Origin: Paracoccus sp. MBLB3053
GTDB taxonomy: Bacteria > Pseudomonadota > Alphaproteobacteria > Rhodobacterales > Rhodobacteraceae
Direction of reading: 5' to 3'
Length of the DNA stretch: 64,000 nucleotides
NCBI RefSeq assembly: GCF_031822435.1
Contig: NZ_JAVQLW010000001.1
Span: 1,247,501-1,311,500, forward strand
This document shows positions 31,332-38,956 of this stretch, one piece after another (the first letter of the stretch is position 1; every line of letters starts with the position of its first letter). A program made the translations under genes and the position numbers. The notes under the pieces are model-generated. The model did no database searches. It saw only the letters and a program-made list of their open reading frames with translations, and was not told where the DNA came from.

Positions 31332-31406
31332 GGCGGCGACATCCTCAGGGAGGAGGAGAGAGGATGCCGCCTGAACCCAGACCCAGGGAGGAGGAGAGGG
31401 TCGGGT
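31332..31406 (-). ncRNA. Cuckoo sRNA unit 1 (nearest DUF1127)
   Basis: Short hairpin: GACCC (31380-31384)/GGGTC (31398-31402), extendable by ACCC (31375-31378)/GGGT (31403-31406). Long hairpin: ATCCTC (31341-31346)/GAGGAT (31360-31365) plus GGCGGC (31332-31337)/GCCGCC (31366-31371) with a three-base bulge. It starts ten bases after the DUF1127 stop, so it must be cut from the same primary transcript unless a promoter lies within the coding region. Confidence 0.78.
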
Positions 31407-31416
31407 ATTCTAATTC

Positions 31417-31644
31417 TTACTTCGAACCCCAGGCGGCTTCGTAGGCCACGCTGCGGATCATCGAGCGGTTGATGCCCAGATCGCCGAGCTCGCGACCGGT
31501 CAGGTCGTTCAGCTCACGAACGGTCTGGCGATACAGCGCCCGTCGTGCAAAATAGTCGCGCAGATCAGCCACCAGGTTCCCGAAGCGCCCTTCGGCATCT
31601 TGGTTGCGGCGTGCCGCGCCATGGTTCAGATCAAGAACAGCCAT
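31417..31644 (-). CDS. ccaF1: DUF1127 small protein, CcaF1-like
   Basis: 75 residues from the ATG at 31644 (MAVLDLNHGAARRNQDAEGR). The DUF1127 domain occupies residues 30-72: YFARRALYRQTVRELNDLTG and RELGDLGINRSMIRSVAYEA, basic and amphipathic. Known: the R. sphaeroides homologue CcaF1 (RSP_6037) is an RNA-binding protein that affects maturation of the CcsR sRNAs cotranscribed behind it. Here the hairpin array starts 10 bases after the stop, so the same gene-plus-sRNA unit is inferred. The symbol is assigned by this context and by length. Confidence 0.82.
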   Translation of the reverse strand: MAVLDLNHGAARRNQDAEGRFGNLVADLRDYFARRALYRQTVRELNDLTGRELGDLGINRSMIRSVAYEAAWGSK

Positions 31645-31701
31645 TTCGTCACTCTTACACTCTTCACAAGCTTCGGAAGATCCCGTCGCTCTGTTAGGGC
31701 G

Positions 31702-31730
31702 AACATGGTTCTTTTGCCGCGATTGCACAA
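31702..31730 (-). promoter_or_regulatory. Candidate promoter of DUF1127 and cuckoo array
   Basis: On the minus strand TTGTGC (31725-31730) and CATGTT (31702-31707) are separated by 17 bases; CCATGTT resembles the -10 of heat-shock (RpoH) promoters. In R. sphaeroides this transcript is driven by RpoHI/RpoHII. The match is by eye and weak. The implied 5-prime leader is about 50 bases. Confidence 0.3.
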
Positions 31731-31825
31731 TAGTCAGGGGCGTGATGCTGCTATGCAGAAACGGAATGGCTTTTGAAAATCTGCTTCACAAACCATTCAT
31801 AAACCACGCGTTTTTATCTCGCCGA

Positions 31826-31854
31826 TTGGTCAGTCTCAATGTTATGGCGATAAT
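31826..31854 (+). promoter_or_regulatory. Candidate sigma-70 promoter of mrp
   Basis: TTGGTC (31826-31831), 17-base spacer, GATAAT (31849-31854), 113 bases before the mrp ATG. The 322-base gap 31645-31966 between DUF1127 and mrp is unusually AT-rich for this window and holds no gene that I can support. Confidence 0.4.
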
Positions 31855-31966
31855 CCACGACAAGTTACGTGGGGTTTCAGGTATTTAGAAAACCTGTTGG
31901 GGTGATGGGTTGTGGATGGCAGTCGAAGTTGCCATGCTGCGAACGCTTTGAATTCCGGGGGCCGAA

Positions 31967-33085
31967 ATGGCGATATCACGAGAACGTGTGCTTTCCGAAC
32001 TGCAGCAAGTGGCAATTCCGGGCGGGGGAAACCTGATCTCGGCGGATCTCGTAAGGGCTCTGGTGATCGAGGGCGGCGTGGTTCGATTCGTCATCGAGGC
32101 CGCTGATGCCGACGCAGCGCGTGCCTTGGGGCCGGTCGAAGCTGATGCCGAGAGGCGGCTGAAGTCGTTGCCGGGCGTCGAGCAGGTCCAGATCGTCATG
32201 ACGGCCCCTGCTGCGCCTCGGCGCGCAGGCGCTCCGCAAGGCGATGTCGTCGCGCGTTCCGGCCAGGGAGGCGAGGCGCCGCCCAGCCTGAAGATAGGCC
32301 GTCATCCCACGCCCCAGGCCGGCCCCGAGCCGGTGAGCGGCGTCAAGCGCATCCTCGCGATCGGCTCTGGGAAGGGAGGAGTGGGGAAATCCACCCTGAC
32401 ATCCAACCTGGCCGTCGCCCTCGCGCGGGCGGGGCGTCGCGTCGGCCTACTTGACGCAGATATATATGGCCCTTCGCAACCGCGCATGCTGGGATTGACC
32501 GGACAGCGGCCAAGCAGCGATGGCCAGATGATCGAGCCGCTGCATGCCCATGGTGTCACCGTGATGTCTCTTGGCCTGATGATGAAGGAAGGCGAAGCCG
32601 TGGTCTGGCGCGGGCCCATGCTGATGGGCGCGCTGCAGCAGATGCTCAACCAGGTGAAATGGGGCGAGCTGGACGTTCTTCTGGTCGACTTGCCACCGGG
32701 CACCGGCGATGTGCAGCTTTCCCTTTGTCAGAAGGCGCAGGTGACGGGGGCGGTGATCGTTTCAACCCCTCAGGACGTGGCGCTGATAGATGCGCGCCGC
32801 GCCATCGACATGTTCAACAAGCTCAAGACGCCTGTACTGGGTCTGGTCGAGAACATGTCCACCTATGTCTGTCCGAATTGCGGCCATGAGGCGCATCTTT
32901 TCGGTCACGGCGGCGTCGCCGAGGAAGCGCGTGAACTTGGGCTGCCATTCCTCGGAGAGATTCCGCTGAACCTTGAGGTCCGCCTTGCCGGAGATGAGGG
33001 CGTGCCTGTCGCCGCAACCGATGGCCCGGTTTCGCAAGCTTTCGCCCGTTTGGCTGAAAGGCTTGTCGGAGGCGGGATGGCCTGA
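31967..33085 (+). CDS. mrp: Mrp/NBP35-family iron-sulfur cluster carrier ATPase
   Basis: 372 residues. Residues 1-80 are a MIP18/DUF59-like domain (ERVLSELQQVAIPGGGNLIS). The P-loop domain starts near residue 125: AIGSGKGGVGKSTLTSNLAV (deviant Walker A), LLDADIYGPSQPRMLG, LLVDLPPGTGDVQLSL, and the cluster-binding C-x-x-C in YVCPNCGHEAHLFG. Known: dimeric scaffold that holds and transfers 4Fe-4S clusters in the cytoplasm. Stands alone; a terminator follows. Confidence 0.94.
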   Translation: MAISRERVLSELQQVAIPGGGNLISADLVRALVIEGGVVRFVIEAADADAARALGPVEADAERRLKSLPGVEQVQIVMTAPAAPRRAGAPQGDVVARSGQGGEAPPSLKIGRHPTPQAGPEPVSGVKRILAIGSGKGGVGKSTLTSNLAVALARAGRRVGLLDADIYGPSQPRMLGLTGQRPSSDGQMIEPLHAHGVTVMSLGLMMKEGEAVVWRGPMLMGALQQMLNQVKWGELDVLLVDLPPGTGDVQLSLCQKAQVTGAVIVSTPQDVALIDARRAIDMFNKLKTPVLGLVENMSTYVCPNCGHEAHLFGHGGVAEEARELGLPFLGEIPLNLEVRLAGDEGVPVAATDGPVSQAFARLAERLVGGGMA

Positions 33086-33115
33086 ACAACGGGCTGCACG
33101 CTTTGGTTGATTCGG

Positions 33116-33135
33116 AAGGGCCTTCGGGCCCTTTT
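33116..33135 (+). terminator. Terminator after mrp
   Basis: Perfect 7-bp stem AAGGGCC (33116-33122)/GGCCCTT (33127-33133) with a TTCG loop and a TTTT tail (33132-33135), 31 bases after the mrp stop. Confidence 0.8.
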
Positions 33136-33479
33136 CCAATTCGCGGGCGAAAATGGCGCTCAAGGCTGGGAAAATACGGGAATGAAGCGGGGAATCTCGA
33201 ATCACCGCCGCGTGACCGGACGTGATCAGCAGCAAACCCTGGATCGACTGGAAGCAGCTCGGCCGGACGTCTTAGCGCTTCTGACGGTGTTTGACAGCAT
33301 GCCTTGGGCGCTTTCTGGGAAATTGTGGGATTTTTGCTTCACCTCAGTTTGGCCACTATATCTTGTGGTTAGGTCGTCAGGAAAATCCAAACCTTCCGGT
33401 TGTGACAATAAGCTCGTCTTGGATTGGCACGAAGAGCATGCGCAAGACCCTGCCTGACCGGCCCTTTCGACCAAACAAA
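33136..33479 (+). other. Gene-poor stretch between mrp and the dcw promoter region
   Basis: No gene that I can support. An open frame covers part of it but its product has no recognisable domain or ribosome site. Base composition drops well below that of the neighbours around 33320-33420. A palindrome-like CCACTATATCTTGTGG (33353-33368) resembles a single NrdR box; NrdR sites normally come in pairs and I see no second one at the usual distance. Confidence 0.4.
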
Positions 33480-33513
33480 CCCATTGCGTCCCATGCATTC
33501 CCATGTCATCCCT
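33480..33513 (-). promoter_or_regulatory. MraZ-type repeat array upstream of the dcw cluster
   Basis: CCCA at 33480, 33490 and 33500 and CCCT at 33510: TGGG-type repeats on the minus strand with exact 10-base spacing. Known: MraZ binds three or four TGGG direct repeats with 5-6 base spacers before its own gene and represses the dcw operon. The array lies 266 bases before the mraZ start, which implies a long leader. Confidence 0.65.
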
Positions 33514-33778
33514 TTCCTCACGGAAACGGGCTCAAGGGGCAGTAAGACCCCGAAGGCGACAAGCAGGCTTCATACAGGCACCCGCTTTCCGAAAAATGCT
33601 TCTGTGGCGCGCGAGCAGCACCTCCCCCAGGTGGCGCAAACACAGGGCACGATCCCCGAAACTACGGGGCCCAGAGATGGGAACGAGGGCGGCGGATCGG
33701 GCAGTGGCAGCAGCCCGATCCGCCCTTTCCTTTTCGGAACACCGGAAAGGCCGGGACAGTGGGAAGGAGTGCGGGCCA
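33514..33778 (+). other. Long leader before mraZ
   Basis: 265 bases between the MraZ repeats and the mraZ start. The mraZ frame stays open through it (92 codons), but the product would lack MraZ homology there, and a GTG with AAGGAG upstream marks the true start. No other gene seen. A GC-rich hairpin-forming part lies at about 33690-33725 (GGATCGGG/CCCGATCC), which could affect mraZ translation or transcription. Confidence 0.4.
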
Positions 33779-34285
33779 GTGGCGCGCAGGTTCAGAGGAT
33801 CCGAAGAGGTCAAGGTCGACGCGAAAGGTCGCGTTTCGATCCCGGCCAAGTTTCGGCGGGTCTTCGAAAGCTGCGATCCTTCCTGGGAGGCGGGCAAGCG
33901 CCCTCAGCTTGTCATCGTCTTCGGCACCCGGGACTGGAAGCACCTGCATCTTTTCACGATGGAAGCGATGGACGAGATCGACACGAAGATCTCGCAGCTG
34001 GGTCGCGGCAGCGCCGAGCGGAACCTGCTGGAAAACATCTATCACGGTCATGCCGAAGAGGCCGAGATCGACAATGATGGCCGGCTGGTCCTTCCACAGA
34101 AGCTGCGGGAGAAGGTGGGACTGACCGAAAGCGCCTTCTTCATCGCGGCCGGTGACAGTCTCAAGGTCTGGTCCCCCGCGAATTACGAGGAAGAAGAGCG
34201 CCGCCTGGAAACGCTCGTGCCGGATTTCGAACCCGGGGCGGACCCCCTTTCTCTGCTGGCCTCAGCCCAGAAAGACGAAGGCTAG
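33779..34285 (+). CDS. mraZ: Division/cell wall cluster transcriptional repressor MraZ
   Basis: 168 residues if started at GTG 33779, with AAGGAG ten bases upstream. Two SpoVT-AbrB-type DNA-binding repeats: EEVKVDAKGRVSIPAKFRRV near residue 10 and AEIDNDGRLVLPQKLREKVG near residue 95. Known: forms a ring-shaped oligomer that binds TGGG repeats and represses the dcw operon. First gene of the cluster; rsmH follows after 3 bases. Confidence 0.9.
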   Translation: MARRFRGSEEVKVDAKGRVSIPAKFRRVFESCDPSWEAGKRPQLVIVFGTRDWKHLHLFTMEAMDEIDTKISQLGRGSAERNLLENIYHGHAEEAEIDNDGRLVLPQKLREKVGLTESAFFIAAGDSLKVWSPANYEEEERRLETLVPDFEPGADPLSLLASAQKDEG

Positions 34286-34288
34286 TTC

Positions 34289-35263
34289 ATGTCGACCAGC
34301 GAAGATCCCCATATTCCCGTCCTGCTAGGCCCGCTGCTGCGGGCCGTTGCGCCTGTTTCGGGGGTGTGGGTCGACGGGACCTTCGGTGCCGGCGGATATG
34401 CTCGTGGATTGCTCGAACAGGGGGCGGATCGTGTCATCGGCATCGATCGCGACCCTTCGGTCTTTCACATGGCGGCAGGCTGGGCCGGGGAATACGGCGA
34501 TCGCCTGAGGCTGGAGCAGGGGACGTTCTCGGATCTCGACAAGCTGGCCGGTGAGCCGGTGGATGGCGTGGTGCTCGACCTTGGCGTGAGTTCCATGCAG
34601 CTTGATCAGGCAGAAAGGGGCTTTTCCTTCCTGCGGGACGGACCGCTGGACATGCGGATGGGCGGAGATGGGCCGAGCGCGGCCGATCTTTTGAATACCG
34701 CGCCCGAATCGGTCATTGCCGACGTGCTTTACCTTTACGGCGAAGAGCGGGCCTCGCGCCGGATTGCCAAGGCGATCGTGGCAGCGCGGCCGTTGACGCG
34801 GACGGGGCAGCTTTCGGATGTCGTGGCCGGATGCCTGCCGCGCCCGAAGCCGGGGCAAAGCCATCCCTCGACCCGGACATTCCAGGCGATCCGGATCTGG
34901 GTGAATGATGAGTTCGGCCAGCTTGTCGCGGGGCTCGCAGCCGCCGAGCGGGCGCTGCGTCCGGGCGGACGATTGGCCGTCGTCAGCTTTCATTCGCTGG
35001 AAGACAGGATCGTCAAGCGCTTCATGCAGTCGCGCTCGAACAGCGCGGGTGGCGGCAGCCGCCACGCCCCCGAGGTGAGCCAGTCGGAACCGGCATTCCG
35101 ACTGCCCTTCCGTCGGGCAATCGGCCCGGATGATGCCGAGCTGGCGATCAACCCCAGATCCCGTTCCGCCCTGCTGCGGGTCGGCATCCGCACCGACAGC
35201 CCCGCCGGGCAGGTCGATCCCCGCGTCCTGGGCCTGCCTCAGCTCGACGAAAGGGGCAGTTGA
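34289..35263 (+). CDS. rsmH: 16S rRNA (cytosine(1402)-N4)-methyltransferase
   Basis: 324 residues. [13 protein letters not shown] at the start, the SAM-binding [59 protein letters not shown] and [15 protein letters not shown] are diagnostic of RsmH (MraW). Known: N4-methylates C1402 of 16S rRNA in the decoding centre. It overlaps ftsL by one base (TGATG). Confidence 0.96.
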   Translation: MSTSEDPHIPVLLGPLLRAVAPVSGVWVDGTFGAGGYARGLLEQGADRVIGIDRDPSVFHMAAGWAGEYGDRLRLEQGTFSDLDKLAGEPVDGVVLDLGVSSMQLDQAERGFSFLRDGPLDMRMGGDGPSAADLLNTAPESVIADVLYLYGEERASRRIAKAIVAARPLTRTGQLSDVVAGCLPRPKPGQSHPSTRTFQAIRIWVNDEFGQLVAGLAAAERALRPGGRLAVVSFHSLEDRIVKRFMQSRSNSAGGGSRHAPEVSQSEPAFRLPFRRAIGPDDAELAINPRSRSALLRVGIRTDSPAGQVDPRVLGLPQLDERGS

Positions 35264-35658
35264 TGCGCTCGGTGCTCTACCTGCTGACCACGCTGATCGT
35301 CATGGGCCTGGCATTCTGGGCCTATCGCGAGAATTACAGCACGCAGGCGGCGCTGACCGACATGGGCAAGGTGCAACGCGAAATTGCAACCCTGCGCGAA
35401 GATCTGGGCGTGCTCAGGGCCGAATGGGCCTATCTGAACCGCCCCGATCGCCTGCGCGAGCTGGTTAACCTCAACTTTGACAGGCTCAAGCTCGTGCCCT
35501 TCGATGCCGAGCAGTATGTCGAGGTGGGGCAGGTGGTCTTTCCACTTCCCAAACCTCCCGCCAGCCTTCCGGACGCCGCCTCAAACGGTGCCGAGGCGCA
35601 ACCAGGAACTCGTCCGCCAGGCTTTCCGCCCATCAGACCTCAGGAGAGGACGCCATGA
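35263..35658 (+). CDS. ftsL: Cell division protein FtsL
   Basis: 131 residues from the ATG at 35263. Short cytoplasmic start, one membrane helix (about 2-22, SVLYLLTTLIVMGLAFWAY), then a coiled-coil-forming periplasmic part (MGKVQREIATLREDLGVLRA) ending in the conserved EWAYLNRPDRLRELV, then a Pro-rich tail. Known: FtsL links FtsB/FtsQ to FtsWI activation at the divisome. Placement between rsmH and ftsI is the standard one. It overlaps ftsI by 4 bases. Confidence 0.88.
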   Translation: MRSVLYLLTTLIVMGLAFWAYRENYSTQAALTDMGKVQREIATLREDLGVLRAEWAYLNRPDRLRELVNLNFDRLKLVPFDAEQYVEVGQVVFPLPKPPASLPDAASNGAEAQPGTRPPGFPPIRPQERTP

Positions 35659-37457
35659 TCCGCACTCCCCTTCGTCCGCTCGCCCGGATCCTCCGCGCCC
35701 GTGAGAAGGGTGAGAATCCGGATGCCATCGAGGCCGCGAACCGCGCGCATCGCCATGCCGTCATTCAGGACGGAGCCCGCCGTCAGGCGCGCAGCCGACT
35801 TTCACTGATCGCCGCGATCTTCGCGATTCTTTTCGTGGCAGTCGGCGGGCGGATGGCCGTCCTGGCGTCGAGCCAGCCGAGCGAACCGCGCATGCAGGTT
35901 TCCGGGGCGCAGATCATCTCGCAGCGCGCGGATATTACCGACCGTTACGGCCGGGTTCTCGCGACCAATCTGCTGACGCATTCGCTTTACGCTCATCCCC
36001 GGCAGATGGTCGATCCGATGGGCGCGGCGGAAAAGCTTGCCGAGATCTTTCCCGACCTGAGCGTCGATCGGCTTAAGCAGGACTTTTCGGGCAAGCGCAG
36101 CTTCCTCTGGATCAAGAAGAAGATCTCGCCCGAGCAGATGCAGGCCGTTCACGATATCGGCGAGCCAGGGCTCTTGTTCGGTCCCCGCGAGATGCGGCTT
36201 TATCCGAACGGGCGCATCGCGAGCCATGTTCTCGGCGGATCGACCTTCGGCAAGGAGGATGTCGCCAGCGCCGAGGTGATCGGGATTGCCGGTGTCGAAA
36301 AGGCGTTCGATCGCTGGTTGCGTGACCCAGCGAATGACGGTGCTCCGTTGGCGCTTTCGATCGACCTGACGGTTCAGGCGGCGATGGAGGACGTGCTTTC
36401 GAACGGCATGAAGGTCATGAACGCCAAAGGTGCGACCAGCATCCTGATGGAGGTGAAGACCGGCGAAGTTGTTGCTATGGCAAGCCTGCCGGACTTCGAC
36501 CCGAATGATCGTCCGCGCCCGCTGTTGAAGGGCGACCCTTCGGACAGTCCGCTGTTCAACAGGGCGGTGCAGGGGCAGTATGAGCTTGGGTCCACCTTCA
36601 AGATCTTCCCGGTGGCGCAGGCGATTGATCTCAAGCTGGTCAGCCCCACGACCATGATCAATTCGAAAACGCCGATGAAGATCGGGAAATACCTGATCAG
36701 GGATTTCCACAGCTATGGCAGCCAGCTTTCGGTGACCGACATCATCGTGAAATCCTCGAACGTGGGTACGGTGCGGATCGCGCAGCTTCTGGGCGTGGAG
36801 CGGCAAAAGGACTTTTTGCAGAAGCTCGGCCTGTTCGAACCGACCCCGCTTGAAATGAGCGAGGCGCCGACCGGCAAGCCGCTGGTGCCGCAACGCTGGC
36901 CCGCGGTGACTTCGGCCACGGTGTCCTTTGGTCATGGCCTTGCGGCCAGTCCCCTGCACCTTGCTTCGGCCTATGCCACCATCGCAAATGGCGGCAAGCG
37001 CGTGCGCCCGACACTGGTGCATGAGCGTTCGCGCCAGGAGGGCGAGCAGATCCTTTCGCCCGGAGCCGCGAAAACCGCGCTTTCCTTGCTGCGTGAGGTC
37101 GTGACGCGCGGCACCGCGCGGTCAGCCAATGTCGAAGGTTACGAGATCGCGGGCAAGACCGGCACTGCGGACAAGCCGCGCCCGACGGGTGGGTATTATC
37201 ACAACAAGAACGTCGCGACATTCGCCTCGGTCTTTCCGGTGAGTGATCCGAAATATGTTCTCGTGCTGACCCTCGACGAGCCGTCGACGATGCGCGGAGG
37301 CGGCGAGAGCCGCACGGCAGGGGCTACGGCCGCGCCCGTCGCGGGCGAGATGATCGGTCGCCTTGCCCCACTTCTGGGCCTGCGCCCGCTTGTCGAGAAG
37401 CCGCTTCCCATGGTTGAACGCCCGCTGGCGGATGCGATAAAGCTCGTCTCGAACTGA
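35655..37457 (+). CDS. ftsI: Peptidoglycan transpeptidase FtsI (PBP3)
   Basis: 600 residues. A cytoplasmic segment of about 50 residues, one membrane helix (LIAAIFAILFVAVGGRMAVL), a dimerisation/pedestal domain, and a transpeptidase domain from about residue 230. The latter has S-x-x-K in ELGSTFKIFPVAQA, S-x-N in VKSSNVGTVRIAQL and K-T-G-T in GKTGTADKPRPTGG. Known: crosslinks septal peptidoglycan in partnership with FtsW; beta-lactam target. Fourteen bases separate it from murE. Confidence 0.95.
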   Translation: MIRTPLRPLARILRAREKGENPDAIEAANRAHRHAVIQDGARRQARSRLSLIAAIFAILFVAVGGRMAVLASSQPSEPRMQVSGAQIISQRADITDRYGRVLATNLLTHSLYAHPRQMVDPMGAAEKLAEIFPDLSVDRLKQDFSGKRSFLWIKKKISPEQMQAVHDIGEPGLLFGPREMRLYPNGRIASHVLGGSTFGKEDVASAEVIGIAGVEKAFDRWLRDPANDGAPLALSIDLTVQAAMEDVLSNGMKVMNAKGATSILMEVKTGEVVAMASLPDFDPNDRPRPLLKGDPSDSPLFNRAVQGQYELGSTFKIFPVAQAIDLKLVSPTTMINSKTPMKIGKYLIRDFHSYGSQLSVTDIIVKSSNVGTVRIAQLLGVERQKDFLQKLGLFEPTPLEMSEAPTGKPLVPQRWPAVTSATVSFGHGLAASPLHLASAYATIANGGKRVRPTLVHERSRQEGEQILSPGAAKTALSLLREVVTRGTARSANVEGYEIAGKTGTADKPRPTGGYYHNKNVATFASVFPVSDPKYVLVLTLDEPSTMRGGGESRTAGATAAPVAGEMIGRLAPLLGLRPLVEKPLPMVERPLADAIKLVSN

Positions 37458-37471
37458 GAAACGAGGTTTCC

Positions 37472-38956
37472 GTGACTGATCGGGCCATGCGACTGTCCCT
37501 GCTGGGGCTTAGAGGGGACAAGGGGCGTGACCCCGAGGTGACGGGGATCTCTGTCGATTCTCGTGAAGTGCGGCCCGGGCATCTGTTCGCGGCCCTGCCG
37601 GGGTCGGTGCGCCACGGCGGCGAATTCATTCAATATGCCCTGCGCCAAGGCGCGGGTGCGATCCTGACCGACAGGGAGGGAGCCGAGATCGCGGCGGCCG
37701 AGTTGGCCGGATCGGATGCTGTTCTGGTCGTGGCCGAGGACCCGCGTGCCGCGCTTTCCGGCGCGGCCGCCTTGTGGTTCGCGGGCCAGCCCGAAACCAT
37801 GGTCGGGGTGACGGGAACGTCGGGAAAGACCTCGGTCGCGACATTTACCCGTCAGATCTGGCAGACCCTGGGGCACAAGGCGATCAGCCTTGGCACGATG
37901 GGCGTTCAAGGTGATTATCAGGCAAAGCTGGCGCATACGACGCCCGAGCCGCTGACACTGCACCGGGTGCTGGCAGAGGCTGCTGCCGCAGGCGTCACCC
38001 ATGCGGCGATGGAGGCATCCTCGCACGGGCTCGACCAGCGGCGTCTGGACGGGGTTCGGCTGAAAGCTGGGGCGTTCACGAATTTCAGCCAGGACCATCT
38101 CGACTATCACAAGAACTTCGACGACTACTTTGCGGCGAAGGCCCTGCTGTTCAATCATGTCCTCGACGAGGGTGCGGTTGCTGTCGTCAATGTCGATGAT
38201 CCGCGCGGCCGCCAGATTGCGCAGATCGCGCAAGACCGCGGCCTTGAACTGACCACGATAGGGCGCGACGGGGCGGCCGATCTGCGCATTCTTGGCCAGC
38301 GCTACGATGCGACCGGTCAGGATCTGCGCTTCTCGTGGCAGGGTCAGGCGCATCTGGTGCGCCTGTCACTGATCGGCGGCTTTCAGGCGGAAAATGTGCT
38401 GGCGGCTGCCGGTCTGGTGATCGCGGCGGGCGATGAGCCCGGACGCGTATTCGACACCCTGCCGCAGCTCGTGACGGTGCGTGGACGGATGGAACTCGCC
38501 GCGATCCGCGAAAACGGCGCGGCGGTGTTTGTCGATTACAGTCACAAGCCCGGCGCACTCGCTTCGGCGCTGCAGTCGCTGCGACCGCATGTGATGGGCC
38601 GCATTGTCGTGGTCTTCGGTGCGGGCGGCGATCGTGACCGGCTGAAACGTCCGCTGATGGGCGAGGCTGCACGTGAATACGCGGATCTGGTTTTCGTCAC
38701 CGACGACAATCCCCGATCCGAAGACCCTGCGGCCATTCGCGCCGAGGTCATGGCCGGGGCGGGTGCCGAGGCGATCGAGGTCGGTGACCGTGCCGAGGCG
38801 ATCTTGCGGGGGGTGGATGCCCTGCAACCCGGCGACGCGTTGCTGATTGCCGGCAAGGGGCACGAAACCGGCCAGATCATCGGCAATGACATTTACCCCT
38901 TTGATGACGCGGAGCAGGCCTCGGTCGCCGTCGCGGCGCTGGATGGCAAGATATGA
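37472..38956 (+). CDS. murE: UDP-MurNAc-tripeptide synthetase (meso-diaminopimelate ligase)
   Basis: 494 residues from GTG 37472 (GAGG six bases before); an ATG five codons in is an alternative. ATP site GVTGTSGKTSVATFTRQ, UDP-substrate loop TTPEPLTLHRVL, SSHGLDQRRLDGVR, carbamylated lysine region and DDNPRSEDPAAIR. The DNPR motif marks meso-DAP rather than lysine as substrate. Known: adds the third stem-peptide residue. It overlaps murF by 4 bases. Confidence 0.96.
   Translation: MTDRAMRLSLLGLRGDKGRDPEVTGISVDSREVRPGHLFAALPGSVRHGGEFIQYALRQGAGAILTDREGAEIAAAELAGSDAVLVVAEDPRAALSGAAALWFAGQPETMVGVTGTSGKTSVATFTRQIWQTLGHKAISLGTMGVQGDYQAKLAHTTPEPLTLHRVLAEAAAAGVTHAAMEASSHGLDQRRLDGVRLKAGAFTNFSQDHLDYHKNFDDYFAAKALLFNHVLDEGAVAVVNVDDPRGRQIAQIAQDRGLELTTIGRDGAADLRILGQRYDATGQDLRFSWQGQAHLVRLSLIGGFQAENVLAAAGLVIAAGDEPGRVFDTLPQLVTVRGRMELAAIRENGAAVFVDYSHKPGALASALQSLRPHVMGRIVVVFGAGGDRDRLKRPLMGEAAREYADLVFVTDDNPRSEDPAAIRAEVMAGAGAEAIEVGDRAEAILRGVDALQPGDALLIAGKGHETGQIIGNDIYPFDDAEQASVAVAALDGKI

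Larger units (their letters stand above)
30836..31406 (-). ncRNA. Tandem array of seven cuckoo (CcsR-like) sRNA units, 14 hairpins
   Basis: Fourteen hairpins share one invariant loop, CTCCTCCTCCCT on the minus strand (AGGGAGGAGGA starts on the plus strand at 30848, 30885, 30924, 30960, 31019, 31058, 31100, 31138, 31182, 31221, 31263, 31302, 31347, 31385). Stems differ from copy to copy yet stay paired, with many compensatory changes. Short stems (5-8 bp) alternate with long stems (9-12 bp), giving seven two-hairpin units at about 81-base pitch, joined by AT-containing AATACGG-like linkers. Known: R. sphaeroides CcsR1-4 (cuckoo RNAs) have two hairpins with CUCCUCCC loops, lie behind a DUF1127 gene and act in stress and C1 metabolism. 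The loop mimics the 16S anti-Shine-Dalgarno sequence. Confidence 0.85.

Noticed and set aside
30829..31374. 181-residue open frame on the plus strand rich in Arg-Arg-Gly repeats
   Set aside because: It is a by-product of the GGAGGA repeats; the protein is low complexity and varies with the hairpin stems, and transcription signals point to the minus strand.
30840..31400. CRISPR array: evenly spaced repeats of AGGGAGGAGGA
   Set aside because: The repeats are hairpin loops and the sequence between them is made of complementary arms; unit spacing varies, spacers resemble one another and no cas genes are nearby.
30840..31400. CsrA/RsmA sponge RNA, because AGGGA and GGA occur in loops on the plus strand
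   Set aside because: Promoter side, DUF1127 gene and terminal U-tract are all on the minus strand, where the loops read CUCCUCCC. Rhodobacteraceae are also not known to me to use CsrA.
33107..33457. Open frame of 116 codons between mrp and mraZ
   Set aside because: No ribosome site, no recognisable domain, and it runs into the AT-rich regulatory region; it overlaps the mrp terminator.
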